The notes: generated by a model not told the origin, from the sequence alone. A stretch of 64,000 nt of DNA from JANSXG01 sp965652425 (GCA_965652425.1 CBFGVX010000003.1:6603-70602); one strand, 5' to 3'. Counted from the first letter of the stretch, positions 40,650 through 49,515 are shown. Numbers and translations: made by a program.

Positions 40650-40655
40650 AGACTA
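40650..40655 (-). promoter_or_regulatory. -10 box of a leaderless promoter for the DUF4190-like gene
   Basis: TAGTCT on the minus strand is followed by 6 nt and the ATG at 40643. Confidence 0.45.
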
Positions 40656-40792
40656 GCCGGGGCGGCGAGCAACGGCATCCGGCATCGGGGGTATGACCAA
40701 CTGGCGATGCCGCGTCTTCTCGTTCGATCCTGACTCCATCCAACCCGGCCGGGCCTCCCGAGCCGGTGAGTGATCTATCCTCGACCGTCACC

Positions 40793-43702
40793 ATGTGCCT
40801 GAACAAACCGATGCCTCTGTTCCAACGAATCCTGCGGCGGACTCTGCTCTGCGCCGTCGCGGCGGCTGCGCACGGGACGGTGATGCCCGCCGGCGCGAGC
40901 GCTCCGGTCGAACCGCGCGAGCCGGACGCGCCGATCCCGCTCCCCGCCGACGCCTCGGTGGTGCAGGGCACGCTCTCCAACGGGCTGCGCTTCGCGATCG
41001 CGCCATCGCCGGTCGCGGCGAACGGCGGAGCCGCCACCGACACGGTGGTGTTCCTGCTGCACCTCAACGCGGGCACCGCGCACGAGGATGACGATCAGAT
41101 CGGCGCGGCCACGCTCGCGGCGAACCTGGCCTCCCACGGCACGCTCAGCGCGGATCCGGAGGCCTTTCGGCGAACGCTGGACTCGCTCGGCGCCGGTCGC
41201 TCGCTCCGGTCGCTGGCCACCTACGACTCCACTCGGTTTGTGCTCAGCGTTCCTCTGCAGAGCGGTGAGCGCCTGAGCAGCGCGGATATCTCGCGCATCA
41301 CCGATCTGCTTGGCTCGGTGCTTTCTGCGCGGAGCGTGACCGTCGGCGACGAGGACATGGACCGCGCGCGCCGGGACATCGTCGCCTCGCAGCTCGCCTG
41401 GGCCGGGCCGTCGCAGCGCATCACCGCGCGCGTGCTCCCGGACATGATGGGCGATTCCATCCTGGCGAAGCGGATGCCGATCTACAGCGATGCCGACCTG
41501 GAGCGGACCGGTGCGCAGGCCCTGAACGAATTTGTCGATTCCTGGTACGCGCCGGGCAGCGCGATCGTCGTCGTGAGCGGCGCGATCGACGCGCAGGTGG
41601 TCCGCCGAGCGCTGGAGCGATCGCTCGGGCCTTTGCGTGCCGAGCCCACGCCGGACCCGCCGGACCCGGGGCTTGGCGAGGCCCGGCGCGCCGTGGTCCG
41701 CGTGGAGACCGACCCGGCGATCGTCGGCGATGTGGTGCAGTTTCTGGTGATCGATGAGCCGGGCGCGCCAACGGAGAACGATCTCGCGGTGCGGGCGCGC
41801 ACCGCCGAGCGGCTGGCGCTGGAAGCGCTGAGCCAGCGGCTGCGCACCCTTGCCCTTCGTGAAGACAGCGCGACCCTCCAGGCGGGGGTGTTCACCAACC
41901 CGGACGCGGGCTCGTTTCGCATCAGCACGCTGAGCGTGTCGGGATCCTCCGGAAGCTGGGAAAAACTGACGCGCGAGGCCGCGGCGACCCTGCGCAGCGC
42001 GATCGAACTGGGCTTCTCCTCCGAGGAACTCGACTCGGCGCGACGGGCCGTGCTGGAGTCGCTCGATTCGGAAGCCGCCTCCGAAGCGCGGGCCTCGCCG
42101 GAGTACCGCGCCTCGAAGATCGCGTCCCAGCTCGCGCGATCGAACACCGTCTGGTCCGGCGAGCACTCCCGCCGGATCGCCCGTGCCAGCGTTCCCGGCA
42201 TCGACGCGGACGAGGTGCGCAATAACCTGCGCCGGCTGTTCGACGAGCGGGTCCGCAGCACTCTCGTGGTGACCGCGCAGCACGCGCCTCCGGCCGAAGC
42301 GGTGTCCCGGCAACTGGCGATCGCCAGCGGGATCGATGCGGGCGCGGTCGCCGAGGTGACGATCCCGAAGCGGCCGAAGGTGACCCTCGCGGACGCCGAT
42401 CTCCCGCCGGCCCGGATCGTGACCCTCACCCACGACACCGATGGTGACCTCACCAGCGCCACGCTCGACAGCGGCGCACGGCTCTACCACCGGCAGATGG
42501 ACGCGGGCAGCGACCGGATCGAGATCGCGCTGTCGCTGCTCGGCGGCAGCTTCGAAGAAGACCAGACCACGCGCGGGCTGACCGAGGCGATCGAATCGCT
42601 CGAGGACCAGCCGGCCACTCGCTCGCAGGCAGGCTCGTCCGTGGCATCGGCGCTACGGAGCACAGGCATCGACCTCGATGTGCGCGTGACGCCAGACGCG
42701 GTGACGCTCCGCGCCTCAGCATCCAGTGCCGATTTCGAGAGCGCGATGCGCCTGATCGGGATGTTGGCGCGGGAGCCGGTGATCGAAGACAGCGCGTTCG
42801 AGCGCTGGCGGGCCTCGGCGATGGCCAGGGCCGCCGCCGCTCGCACCGAGCCCGCACGGGCGGCGCTGGACGACTTCGAGCGCGTCGTCCTCGAACGCAT
42901 GATGGGCGTGCACGCTTTCCCGACCGAAGACGAGCTGAACGCCATGGCCGCGCAGAGCGTGAACCTCTGGCTCAGCAGGATCGTGCGGGAGTCGCCGATG
43001 ACCCTCGCGATCGTCGGTGACATCGACCGCGCCCGAGCGCTGCAGAGCGCGGCGGAGAACCTCGGCGGGATCGAAGCGCGACCGACACCGAACGCCGAAC
43101 GCCTGCGATCGATCCCCGCGCAGTTTGAGCAGCCGCAGACGATCGAGCTGTCGAGGCGAGCCGAGCTGGCCACCGACGCCGCGGCGGTGGTGATCGGATT
43201 CCGCAGCGCCGACGCGCAGCGGATCGACGACACGCTGGCACTCGACCTCGCCGCCGCGATCCTCACCCAGCGCCTTGGCGAGCGGATCGGCTCGAACGCC
43301 GAGATCAGCGGCTCCACCGTCGTGCTCAACATCGATGGCCAGCACCCCCCCGGCAGCGGGAGGTTCTGGGTCCGCGCCCTCGTGCACCCGCGCGATGCCG
43401 ATCTCGCGCAGTCGATTCTGCAAAGCGAACTGCAGCGACTGATCGACACTCCGCCCGCCGAGCAGGAACTGCAGCGGGCCGTCTCGATGCTGAAGCCGCG
43501 TCTGGACCGCCGGCTCGAATCCTCTGGCGCGTGGGCCGATGCGCTCGCGCGGAGCGAGGGCCTCGGCGGCGTGCCGCTCGCCTCGCTGCGGGCTTCAAGC
43601 GCGGTCCTTGAAGGAATTGCCGCTCCCGTTGTCTCGCAGACCCTTGGCCGATACGCGCTGCCAGAACGGTCTTTCCGGATCCGCGTCGAACCCGCACGCT
43701 GA
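40793..43702 (+). CDS. M16-family peptidase homologue without the zinc-binding motif
   Basis: The 969-residue secreted protein has a signal peptide (ILRRTLLCAVAAAAHGTVM) and two tandem M16-like halves (about residues 60-500 and 540-960), each with the N-terminal beta strand and helix of pitrilysin-type peptidases (LSNGLRFAIAPS, FLLHLNAGTAHEDDDQ in the first; LDSGARLYHRQ, LSLLGGSFEEDQTT in the second). The HxxEH motif that holds zinc in active M16 enzymes is missing in both halves: the first has GAATLAANL where it should be. It is therefore probably a non-catalytic partner or chaperone. Start at ATG 40793; a GTG at 40766 and an ATG at 40811 are alternatives. Confidence 0.8.
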   Translation: MCLNKPMPLFQRILRRTLLCAVAAAAHGTVMPAGASAPVEPREPDAPIPLPADASVVQGTLSNGLRFAIAPSPVAANGGAATDTVVFLLHLNAGTAHEDDDQIGAATLAANLASHGTLSADPEAFRRTLDSLGAGRSLRSLATYDSTRFVLSVPLQSGERLSSADISRITDLLGSVLSARSVTVGDEDMDRARRDIVASQLAWAGPSQRITARVLPDMMGDSILAKRMPIYSDADLERTGAQALNEFVDSWYAPGSAIVVVSGAIDAQVVRRALERSLGPLRAEPTPDPPDPGLGEARRAVVRVETDPAIVGDVVQFLVIDEPGAPTENDLAVRARTAERLALEALSQRLRTLALREDSATLQAGVFTNPDAGSFRISTLSVSGSSGSWEKLTREAAATLRSAIELGFSSEELDSARRAVLESLDSEAASEARASPEYRASKIASQLARSNTVWSGEHSRRIARASVPGIDADEVRNNLRRLFDERVRSTLVVTAQHAPPAEAVSRQLAIASGIDAGAVAEVTIPKRPKVTLADADLPPARIVTLTHDTDGDLTSATLDSGARLYHRQMDAGSDRIEIALSLLGGSFEEDQTTRGLTEAIESLEDQPATRSQAGSSVASALRSTGIDLDVRVTPDAVTLRASASSADFESAMRLIGMLAREPVIEDSAFERWRASAMARAAAARTEPARAALDDFERVVLERMMGVHAFPTEDELNAMAAQSVNLWLSRIVRESPMTLAIVGDIDRARALQSAAENLGGIEARPTPNAERLRSIPAQFEQPQTIELSRRAELATDAAAVVIGFRSADAQRIDDTLALDLAAAILTQRLGERIGSNAEISGSTVVLNIDGQHPPGSGRFWVRALVHPRDADLAQSILQSELQRLIDTPPAEQELQRAVSMLKPRLDRRLESSGAWADALARSEGLGGVPLASLRASSAVLEGIAAPVVSQTLGRYALPERSFRIRVEPAR

Positions 43703-43711
43703 CGGTCCGGA

Positions 43712-43717
43712 TACACT
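43712..43717 (+). promoter_or_regulatory. -10 box of a leaderless promoter for rmuC
   Basis: TACACT is followed by 6 nt and the ATG at 43724. Confidence 0.5.
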
Positions 43718-43723
43718 CGGGCC

Positions 43724-45142
43724 ATGGAAGCCCTTGTCATAGTTCTGACCGTGGTGTCTCTGGGCGCGCTCGCCGGAGCGATCTGGCTGCTGATCGACCG
43801 GGGCCGCCGCGCCTCGCGCCTGGCGCTCGCCGAGCGCGAAGCCGCCGATGCCCGATCCGATGAAGAACGCCTGCGCAGCGAGTTCGATGCGCTGCGAGCG
43901 GATCTGGAGCGGCTCGCGAGCGAGCGGGAGGAGGCACGGCTGGAATCCGGACGGCTGGCCGAGCGTCTGGCTTCTCAGCAGTCGCTGCACGAGCAGAAGC
44001 TCCAGGCCCTGCGCGAAGCCGGTGAGTCGCACCGCAAGGAGCTCGAAGACCGCATCCAGCAGATCCAGAAGCAGTTCCACGACCGATTCAACGCGTCCGC
44101 CGCCGAGGCGCTCGATCGCACGAACAAAAGGTTCCTCGAACTCGCCGACCAGAACTTCGCCAAGCGCCATCAGGAAGCCGGCGAGATGCTCAGCAAACTG
44201 GTCTCCCCGATCGGTGAGACCCTCAAGAAGACCGACGAGCAGATCAAGGAGCTCGAGCGCCGGCGCAGCGAGGCGTATGTCCGTCTGCACGAGCAGGTGG
44301 AAGCGCTCAAGCTCGGCAGCCAGGGGCTGGTCGAAGAAACCTCCAAGCTCGTCACCGCGCTGCGCAAGCCGCAGGTGCGCGGACAGTACGGCGAGATCCA
44401 GCTCGAGCGCGTCGCCGAGCTCGCGGGCATGACCAGTTACTGCGACTTCTCAACGCAGTCCAGCGTGCGGGATTCCGAGGGCAATCTTCTGCGTCCCGAC
44501 ATGGTGGTCTCGCTGCCCAACGGGCGCGAGATCGTCATCGACGCGAAGACCAACATCGAGGCGTACCTCGATGCGCTGCAGGCCAAGCACCCCGACGAGG
44601 CCGAGCAGCACCTCAAGCGCTTCTCGCGCCACATGCTCGAGCAGGCCCGCTCGCTGGGCTCCAAGAAGTATTGGAAGGACTACCAGGGCAGCCCGGAGTT
44701 CACGGTCATGTTCGTCCCCGGCGATCAGTTCGTCGACGCCGCCCTCGAGCGCGAGCCGAAGCTGCTCGAACTCGCTGCGGAATCGAACATCCTGCTCGCC
44801 AGCCCGTCCACGCTGATCGGCCTGCTCCGTGCGGTTGCGATCGGCTGGCGGGAGAAGCAGTTGTCGGACTCCGCAGCCGAGCTGTTCAAGCTCGGCAAGG
44901 AACTGCACGAGCGGACGGCGGTGGCGCTGGGTCACGCCGGGAGCGTCGGCGATTCGCTCGAGCGCGCGGTGAAGGCCTACAACCGGTTCATCGGTTCCGT
45001 GGACAGCCGCCTGATGCCGACGCTGCGCAAGTTCGAGGAAGCGGGCGCCCGCTCCGAGCGCACGCTCAGCGAGCCGAAACCGGTCGAGTCGATGACGAGT
45101 GAGATGCGGTCGCTGCCGCAGTCCGACGAGGCGGGATCATGA
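43724..45142 (+). CDS. rmuC: DNA recombination protein RmuC homologue
   Basis: The 472-residue protein has an N-terminal membrane helix (ALVIVLTVVSLGALAGAIWLLI), a long coiled-coil region (about residues 25-200), and the RmuC nuclease-like domain (VRGQYGEIQLERVAELAGM, YCDFSTQSS, LRPDMVVSLPNGREIVIDAKTN near residue 280, then the helix LEQARSLGSKKYW and FTVMFVPGDQFVDAAL). The VIDAKTN strand is the PD-(D/E)XK-like site. RmuC limits inverted-repeat recombination in E. coli; the exact activity is unclear. Its stop overlaps the next start (ATGA). Confidence 0.92.
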   Translation: MEALVIVLTVVSLGALAGAIWLLIDRGRRASRLALAEREAADARSDEERLRSEFDALRADLERLASEREEARLESGRLAERLASQQSLHEQKLQALREAGESHRKELEDRIQQIQKQFHDRFNASAAEALDRTNKRFLELADQNFAKRHQEAGEMLSKLVSPIGETLKKTDEQIKELERRRSEAYVRLHEQVEALKLGSQGLVEETSKLVTALRKPQVRGQYGEIQLERVAELAGMTSYCDFSTQSSVRDSEGNLLRPDMVVSLPNGREIVIDAKTNIEAYLDALQAKHPDEAEQHLKRFSRHMLEQARSLGSKKYWKDYQGSPEFTVMFVPGDQFVDAALEREPKLLELAAESNILLASPSTLIGLLRAVAIGWREKQLSDSAAELFKLGKELHERTAVALGHAGSVGDSLERAVKAYNRFIGSVDSRLMPTLRKFEEAGARSERTLSEPKPVESMTSEMRSLPQSDEAGS

Positions 45143-46236
45143 TTCTGCTCCGCCTGCTCGGGGCAGCGCCGGCTCCTCCCGCGCGGGCCCCCCTGCTGTC
45201 GCTGGACAACGCGTTCTGGCTGTCGGTGATGGTGATCTTCCTGATCACGATCATCAGCGCGTTCATTCGCCGGCGTCAGCGCGACCGCTGCATGAAGCTC
45301 TTCGACGACTACCACACGACCTATCTTTCCACGAAGTCCGATCCGATCTGGGGCGACCTGCGGGTCACCAGTTCTGGAGTCGAGGTCGTGTTCGACGCCG
45401 AGTACATCAGCCGCCGCGGTCTTTCGAAGACCAGCGCGCTCGTCTACGCGGATGAGCTGGTCGATGCGATCGCCTTCTGCCGCCCGGTCGGCGGGCTGAA
45501 GGACGATGAGCTGCGCCGGCGCGAGATTCAGTTGAAGCGCAGCATCAATCCGAAGCTGTTCCGGCGGATGATCCGCTGGGTGTACAACGCCATCAACACC
45601 ATCAGCGACGCCATCGCGCGGACCTTCTCCATGGTGGTCGGGCGCGTCGCGCGGACCGGCAGCGTCGCCACGGCCATCAAGAACCAGCAGGGCGATGTCG
45701 ATGCGTTCGGGAAAACCGTGCTCGGCATCGTGGGGAATTCGTACGAGCCGCTGCTCGAGCGCCACATCGGAGCACCCGTGGTGTGCAGCATCACGCCGAC
45801 TCAGGGGACGGAGCAGATCGAGATGCCGGGGTACCTCGTCGAGTACAGCGCCCGCTACCTGGCGATCTACAACACCGATCCCGAGCCGATCGAACTGATC
45901 CGGCACTCCATCGACGATCACACCGAGCGCGACGAGTACACCGTCTCCGTAGACGATCTGGCGATCCGCGTGGCCTGCACGGGCAAGGAATCGCTCGTGC
46001 TGTCGCGCATGATCGCCGACGGTGAGGAAACGGACCTCGCGATCGCGCTGCTCCCCGGTACACGCGTGCGGATCGCACGCCCGAGCGGCGCCGAGCGCAT
46101 CGAACTGGAGATGGCGATCACCCGGCGCGTCGACCTCGTCATCCCGCGCACACGCGGCACGGTCCGCTTCGGCAGCGCCCGACCGGCACGGCCCCGACTG
46201 CTCTGGCGCGGTGTGCCGCCACAGTCCGAGCCCTAA
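45139..46236 (+). CDS. Membrane-anchored conserved protein coupled to rmuC
   Basis: The 365-residue product has one N-terminal transmembrane helix (FWLSVMVIFLITIISAFI, about residues 26-43), then a soluble domain of mixed alpha/beta character with the segment YHTTYLSTKSDPIWGDLRVTSSGVEVVFD and a C-terminal half rich in beta strands. I recognise no family; in the window it is unique. It overlaps the rmuC stop by 4 nt, so the two proteins are made together, which hints at joint work in DNA metabolism at the membrane (inference). It converges with the SnoaL-like gene, 4 bp apart. Confidence 0.65.
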   Translation: MILLRLLGAAPAPPARAPLLSLDNAFWLSVMVIFLITIISAFIRRRQRDRCMKLFDDYHTTYLSTKSDPIWGDLRVTSSGVEVVFDAEYISRRGLSKTSALVYADELVDAIAFCRPVGGLKDDELRRREIQLKRSINPKLFRRMIRWVYNAINTISDAIARTFSMVVGRVARTGSVATAIKNQQGDVDAFGKTVLGIVGNSYEPLLERHIGAPVVCSITPTQGTEQIEMPGYLVEYSARYLAIYNTDPEPIELIRHSIDDHTERDEYTVSVDDLAIRVACTGKESLVLSRMIADGEETDLAIALLPGTRVRIARPSGAERIELEMAITRRVDLVIPRTRGTVRFGSARPARPRLLWRGVPPQSEP

Positions 46237-46240
46237 CCGA

Positions 46241-46648
46241 TCAGCCCTCGTGCGAGTACATGAACTCCTCGCGGACAACCTTCCCGTTCTCGACGGTGTA
46301 CACGGCGACCTCGTTCATGTTCATCGTGTCGCCGTTCTTGCGGCAACGCAGCCCCACGGTGTAGTGCAGGGCGAACCCGGTCGCGCCGACGAACGGTCCC
46401 TTCACCTCGAAGCTTGTGACCTCGTTCTCGGCTTCCCAGGCCTCGGCTTTGGCCTCCAGTGCTTTCCGCCCGGTCCAGGTGCTGCCATCCCCCTCGATCG
46501 AGGTGATGCGATCGGCGTCCCACCAGGCGTCCCAGATGGCGGGATCCTTGGTTCCCGAGCGGAGCATGGACGCGACGGCCTGCCCGATCTCGGCGGGGCC
46601 AGAACCGGTGCCGGTGGTGGTCTTGGTGAATGGACAATCGGTATTCAT
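46241..46648 (-). CDS. SnoaL-like / NTF2-fold small protein
   Basis: The 135-residue protein has an NTF2-like pattern: an N-terminal helix (GQAVASMLRSGTKDPAIWDAWWDADRITSIEG), then strands ENEVTSFEVKGPFVG, FALHYTVGLR and VAVYTVENGKVVREEFMYS. Such folds serve as small-molecule isomerases, hydrolases or binding modules; the substrate cannot be told. The ATG at 46648 has GGAGG 12 nt upstream; longer in-frame reading runs into the promoter region. A TTGGTG-17-TACACT promoter lies upstream. Confidence 0.65.
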   Translation of the reverse strand: MNTDCPFTKTTTGTGSGPAEIGQAVASMLRSGTKDPAIWDAWWDADRITSIEGDGSTWTGRKALEAKAEAWEAENEVTSFEVKGPFVGATGFALHYTVGLRCRKNGDTMNMNEVAVYTVENGKVVREEFMYSHEG

Positions 46649-46694
46649 GGTGCTTTTTTCCTCCGTTCTGCCGCGGATCTGCTGCAGTTCGCCA

Positions 46695-46723
46695 AGTGTA
46701 CGCGGAATCCGTCCATACACCAA
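46695..46723 (-). promoter_or_regulatory. Sigma-70-type promoter for the SnoaL-like gene
   Basis: On the minus strand TTGGTG (46718-46723) and TACACT (46695-46700) are 17 bp apart. The predicted transcript would have a leader of about 40 nt before the ATG at 46648. The two palindromes just upstream could be operators. Confidence 0.45.
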
Positions 46724-46734
46724 ACAAAATTTCA

Positions 46735-46748
46735 AAGAAATATTTCTT
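46735..46748. repeat. 14-bp perfect palindrome AAGAAATATTTCTT
   Basis: It lies about 12 bp upstream of the -35 box of the SnoaL-like promoter. Such AT-rich palindromes are rare in a 65% GC genome, and the site could bind a dimeric regulator. Confidence 0.35.
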
Positions 46749-47037
46749 GCCAGATGTCACCACTTGGTGAATAATCATGTCGTCGGAGTGGTTGACCTCT
46801 CAATCACACTCCGGCCTGCACAGGCCACAGGCCACAGGGCAGACAGGACTCTTTTTCTCTCCGGTTCTCATGTCCTCCTCCTCCGCCGCCCGTGCCGGGA
46901 CACCGGCACTCGCGGCTTCGGCCCGGCTCCTCCCCGGGTCTCTACGAAACCTACTTCTCTCTATGCAACAACCGCCCGCAGCGACCTCCTCCTCCTCCGG
47001 TCCTGCGGGTGGTTTTCGTTTTGGCTAACCGAACCGA

Positions 47038-48234
47038 TCAGCTGACGGTGAGGGTCGGGCGGCTGCTGCCGGTGCGGTTCCCCGCGAGGGTGGCCTGCGC
47101 CTCGATCTGATCGGTCATCCGCTCGAGCGACCGCTTCATCTGCTCGCCCGCATCGGTGTAGTTCTTGCGGGGCGTGCCCGCATCGGAGAACTGGCGCATC
47201 GCCATGTTCAGGGGGATCGCGCCCAGGAACGGCAGTCCCAGTCTCTGGGCCATCATCTCCGCCCCGCCCCGCCCGAAGATGTCGTACTCCTTGCCGTCGT
47301 CACCGATGAAGTAGCTCATGTTCTCGACGATGCCCAAGACCTCGATCTTGAGCTGCTGGAACATGCGCACCGCTCGGACCGCGTCGTCCTGCGCGACGCG
47401 CTGGGGCGTGCAGACCACCACCGCGCCGGTCACGCTGAGCATCTGGCTCATCGTCAGCGGCACATCGCCCGTGCCGGGTGGCAGGTCCACGATCAGGTAG
47501 TCGAGTTCCCCCCACTCGGTCTGCTCGGCGAGCTGCTTGAACGCGCCGTGGGCCATCGGGCCGCGCCAGATCAGGGGCTTCTCGGGGTCCACCAGCTTGC
47601 CGATGGTCATGGCCTTCACGCCGTGCACATACATCACCTGCAGCATGTTCTGGTGCAGTTGCACATCGAGGTCATGGAGCCCGAGCAGCGTCGGCATCGA
47701 GGGGCCGTAGATGTCCGCGTCGAGGATGCCCACGGCGTAGCCCTTGCGCGCGAGGCCGACGGCGAGGTTCACGCTGACGGTGCTCTTGCCCACGCCGCCC
47801 TTGCCGGCCCCCACCGCGATCACATTCTTCACGCCGGGCATCGAGGGCGACCCGGACTGGGTCTTCCCGGAACTCGTGGTGTGGCTGCTGGCGGCCTGCT
47901 TGAGCGGGATCGTCTTGGGCTGATCGACATACTGGCGACCGTCGCCGGTGTTCGCGGTTTCGGGCTTCTCATCCCCGTTGGGGACCACGAACTCGACCGT
48001 GAGGTTCCGGATCTGCGTCCCGACCTGGCCCGCGGCCTCGTTGAGCACGCTCCGGATATCGGTACGCAGGCGATTGCGCAGCTCCTCGTCCTCCGGGGCG
48101 GCGATGGTCAGGGCGATGTATTCGTCGCACGCCGCGACCTTCAGCACCAATCCGAGCGAGACGAGGTTCTCGGTCGTGGTGGCATCCCGCAGAGCGGTCA
48201 GGGCATCGAGGACTTGCGGTTTGGTGAGGCCCAT
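47038..48234 (-). CDS. Mrp/ApbC-family P-loop ATPase (Fe-S carrier type) without the CxxC motif
   Basis: The 398-residue protein has an N-terminal MIP18-like domain (MGLTKPQVLDALTALRD, about residues 1-100) and a P-loop ATPase with Walker A GKGGVGKSTVSVNLA, the deviant-Walker segment ILDADIYGPSMPTLLG and LIVDLPPGTGDVPL. Mrp/ApbC proteins carry Fe-S clusters via a CxxC in the sequence ENMSYF-C-x-x-C-G; here the same stretch reads ENMSYFIGDDGKEYDIFG, with no cysteine. A cluster would therefore have to be held differently, or the protein has another role. The ATG at 48234 is chosen; a longer reading covers intergenic sequence. It is divergent from the next gene. Confidence 0.88.
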   Translation of the reverse strand: MGLTKPQVLDALTALRDATTTENLVSLGLVLKVAACDEYIALTIAAPEDEELRNRLRTDIRSVLNEAAGQVGTQIRNLTVEFVVPNGDEKPETANTGDGRQYVDQPKTIPLKQAASSHTTSSGKTQSGSPSMPGVKNVIAVGAGKGGVGKSTVSVNLAVGLARKGYAVGILDADIYGPSMPTLLGLHDLDVQLHQNMLQVMYVHGVKAMTIGKLVDPEKPLIWRGPMAHGAFKQLAEQTEWGELDYLIVDLPPGTGDVPLTMSQMLSVTGAVVVCTPQRVAQDDAVRAVRMFQQLKIEVLGIVENMSYFIGDDGKEYDIFGRGGAEMMAQRLGLPFLGAIPLNMAMRQFSDAGTPRKNYTDAGEQMKRSLERMTDQIEAQATLAGNRTGSSRPTLTVS

Positions 48235-48410
48235 ATCGAGGTTTTCTCCCGGAAATTCGAGGAAAATTCCACGGCCGCGAAGACCGGGTCGAGGATGATA
48301 GGCGGAGCCGCCAGCGAGGGTTGAGAGTTCATCGCCCAGGCGGCCTGCAATACCGTCCGTCGCGGGGCGTTGAACTGACGCAACCCGGATTTTCAGGAAA
48401 GGCAACCACC

Positions 48411-49442
48411 ATGTCCAACCACCGTTCCCATACCGTCGTTCGCGTGCTCAGCGCTTCGGCCGCGATTGTTCTTCTCGCCGGCAGCACCCTCGCTCAGGAG
48501 CGCCCGCGTCCGAACCCGAGCGATGCGCTGCGTGGGCCCGCGGTCACCGACCGTGCGATGCCCCGCAGCGAGCGTTTCGGCGACTCGATGATGGAAAACC
48601 GTCAGCGCGGCGAGTTCGCGAACTTCCGCATGCTCATGGCCTCGGTCAAAGCGCTCGGCGAGCAGGACAACGCGCGACTCAAGCTGACCGAAGAGCAGGC
48701 CCAGGCCCTCACCCGGATCCAGAACGCCTACCAGGGCGAACTGCGCGAGCACATGGAAACGACGCGCGAGCAGACGCAGAACCTGCGCAAGCGCGTGCAG
48801 GAAGCGGTGAAGGGAGCTGGCGAGGATCCCCAGGCCCGCGAGCGGATCATGGATCGCGCCCGCGCCCACGCCCAGGAGATCCGCCAGAACGCGCCCAAGA
48901 CCGATCGGTACGAAGCGCTCGTCTGGGAGCAGCTCACGCCGCCCCAGCGCCGATTTGTGACCGCCGAGATGGAGCGGATGTCCGATCAGGCCATGCAGCA
49001 GCGCATGGAGCAGCGTCGCCAGCGTGCCGGTGAAGGTGCTCGCCCCGGTGCCGAGCGGGTCCGCCCGGCCGATGGCCCCGAAGGCCGCCCCGCGGATCGC
49101 CCGCAGCGACCCGGTGCCGCCGAGCGCCCGGCACGCCCGGTCGGTCCCGATGCCCTCAATAACCGCGCGCAGTCGGATCGTCCCGCCGATCGTCAGACCG
49201 ACCGGCCCGAAGCGCAGCAGCGCCGCTGGGCCCAGCTCTTCCAGCGGATCCAGCGCCTCTCGCCCCAGCAGCAGGAGCGGCTGTTCAACATGATCAACCA
49301 GACTGTGGAACGCGCCGAGTCCTCATCGCCGGACGCCGCCCCCGCCCGCCGCGGCGGCGAAGGCCGCCCCGAGCGACCCGCCGGGGATCGCCCGCAGCGC
49401 GACGGCCGCTCGCCGGGCGTTGGCGGCGGCCCGCGTCTCTGA
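48411..49442 (+). CDS. Secreted Arg/Pro/Ala-rich helical protein with LTxxQ-like turns
   Basis: The 343-residue product has a signal peptide (VLSASAAIVLLAGSTLAQ), then a helical part with turns LTEEQAQAL, LTPPQRRFV and LSPQQQERL, which recall the LTxxQ motifs of Spy/CpxP-like periplasmic proteins and the tandem paralogues at 6-9 kb. The middle and end are Arg/Pro/Asp/Gly low-complexity (about residues 200-275 and 315-343). An AGGAAAGG lies 8-15 nt before the ATG. It is divergent from the Mrp gene and ends in a bidirectional terminator. A stress-related periplasmic protein is a guess. Confidence 0.65.
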   Translation: MSNHRSHTVVRVLSASAAIVLLAGSTLAQERPRPNPSDALRGPAVTDRAMPRSERFGDSMMENRQRGEFANFRMLMASVKALGEQDNARLKLTEEQAQALTRIQNAYQGELREHMETTREQTQNLRKRVQEAVKGAGEDPQARERIMDRARAHAQEIRQNAPKTDRYEALVWEQLTPPQRRFVTAEMERMSDQAMQQRMEQRRQRAGEGARPGAERVRPADGPEGRPADRPQRPGAAERPARPVGPDALNNRAQSDRPADRQTDRPEAQQRRWAQLFQRIQRLSPQQQERLFNMINQTVERAESSSPDAAPARRGGEGRPERPAGDRPQRDGRSPGVGGGPRL

Positions 49443-49475
49443 ATCTTCGAATGTCTGAATGATGCCTGATCCATC

Positions 49476-49503
49476 ACGCACCGGTGCGAGCCGGTGCGTT
49501 TCT
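49476..49503. terminator. Terminator between the LTxxQ-like gene and the convergent lipoprotein gene
   Basis: ACGCACCGG (49476-49484) pairs perfectly with CCGGTGCGT (49491-49499) around TGCGAG, with T-rich sequence after it on the plus strand. Confidence 0.75.
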
Positions 49504-49515
49504 CGTTTTGCGCTA

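Larger units (their letters stand above)
46649..47037. other. Intergenic region of 389 bp without a gene
   Basis: The segment near the SnoaL-like gene is unusually AT-rich for this genome and holds two palindromes, at 46735-46748 (AAGAAATATTTCTT) and 46757-46770 (TCACC-actt-GGTGA). The middle and right parts are pyrimidine-rich, with an AGGCCACAGGCCACAGG direct repeat (46820s) and a hairpin GTGCCGG/CCGGCAC (46892-46909). No ORF in it has a protein-like look. It separates two minus-strand genes. Confidence 0.5.

Noticed and set aside
40775..42490. A 571-codon ORF on the minus strand
   Set aside because: Antisense to the M16-like gene, Arg/Gly/His-rich, no motif.
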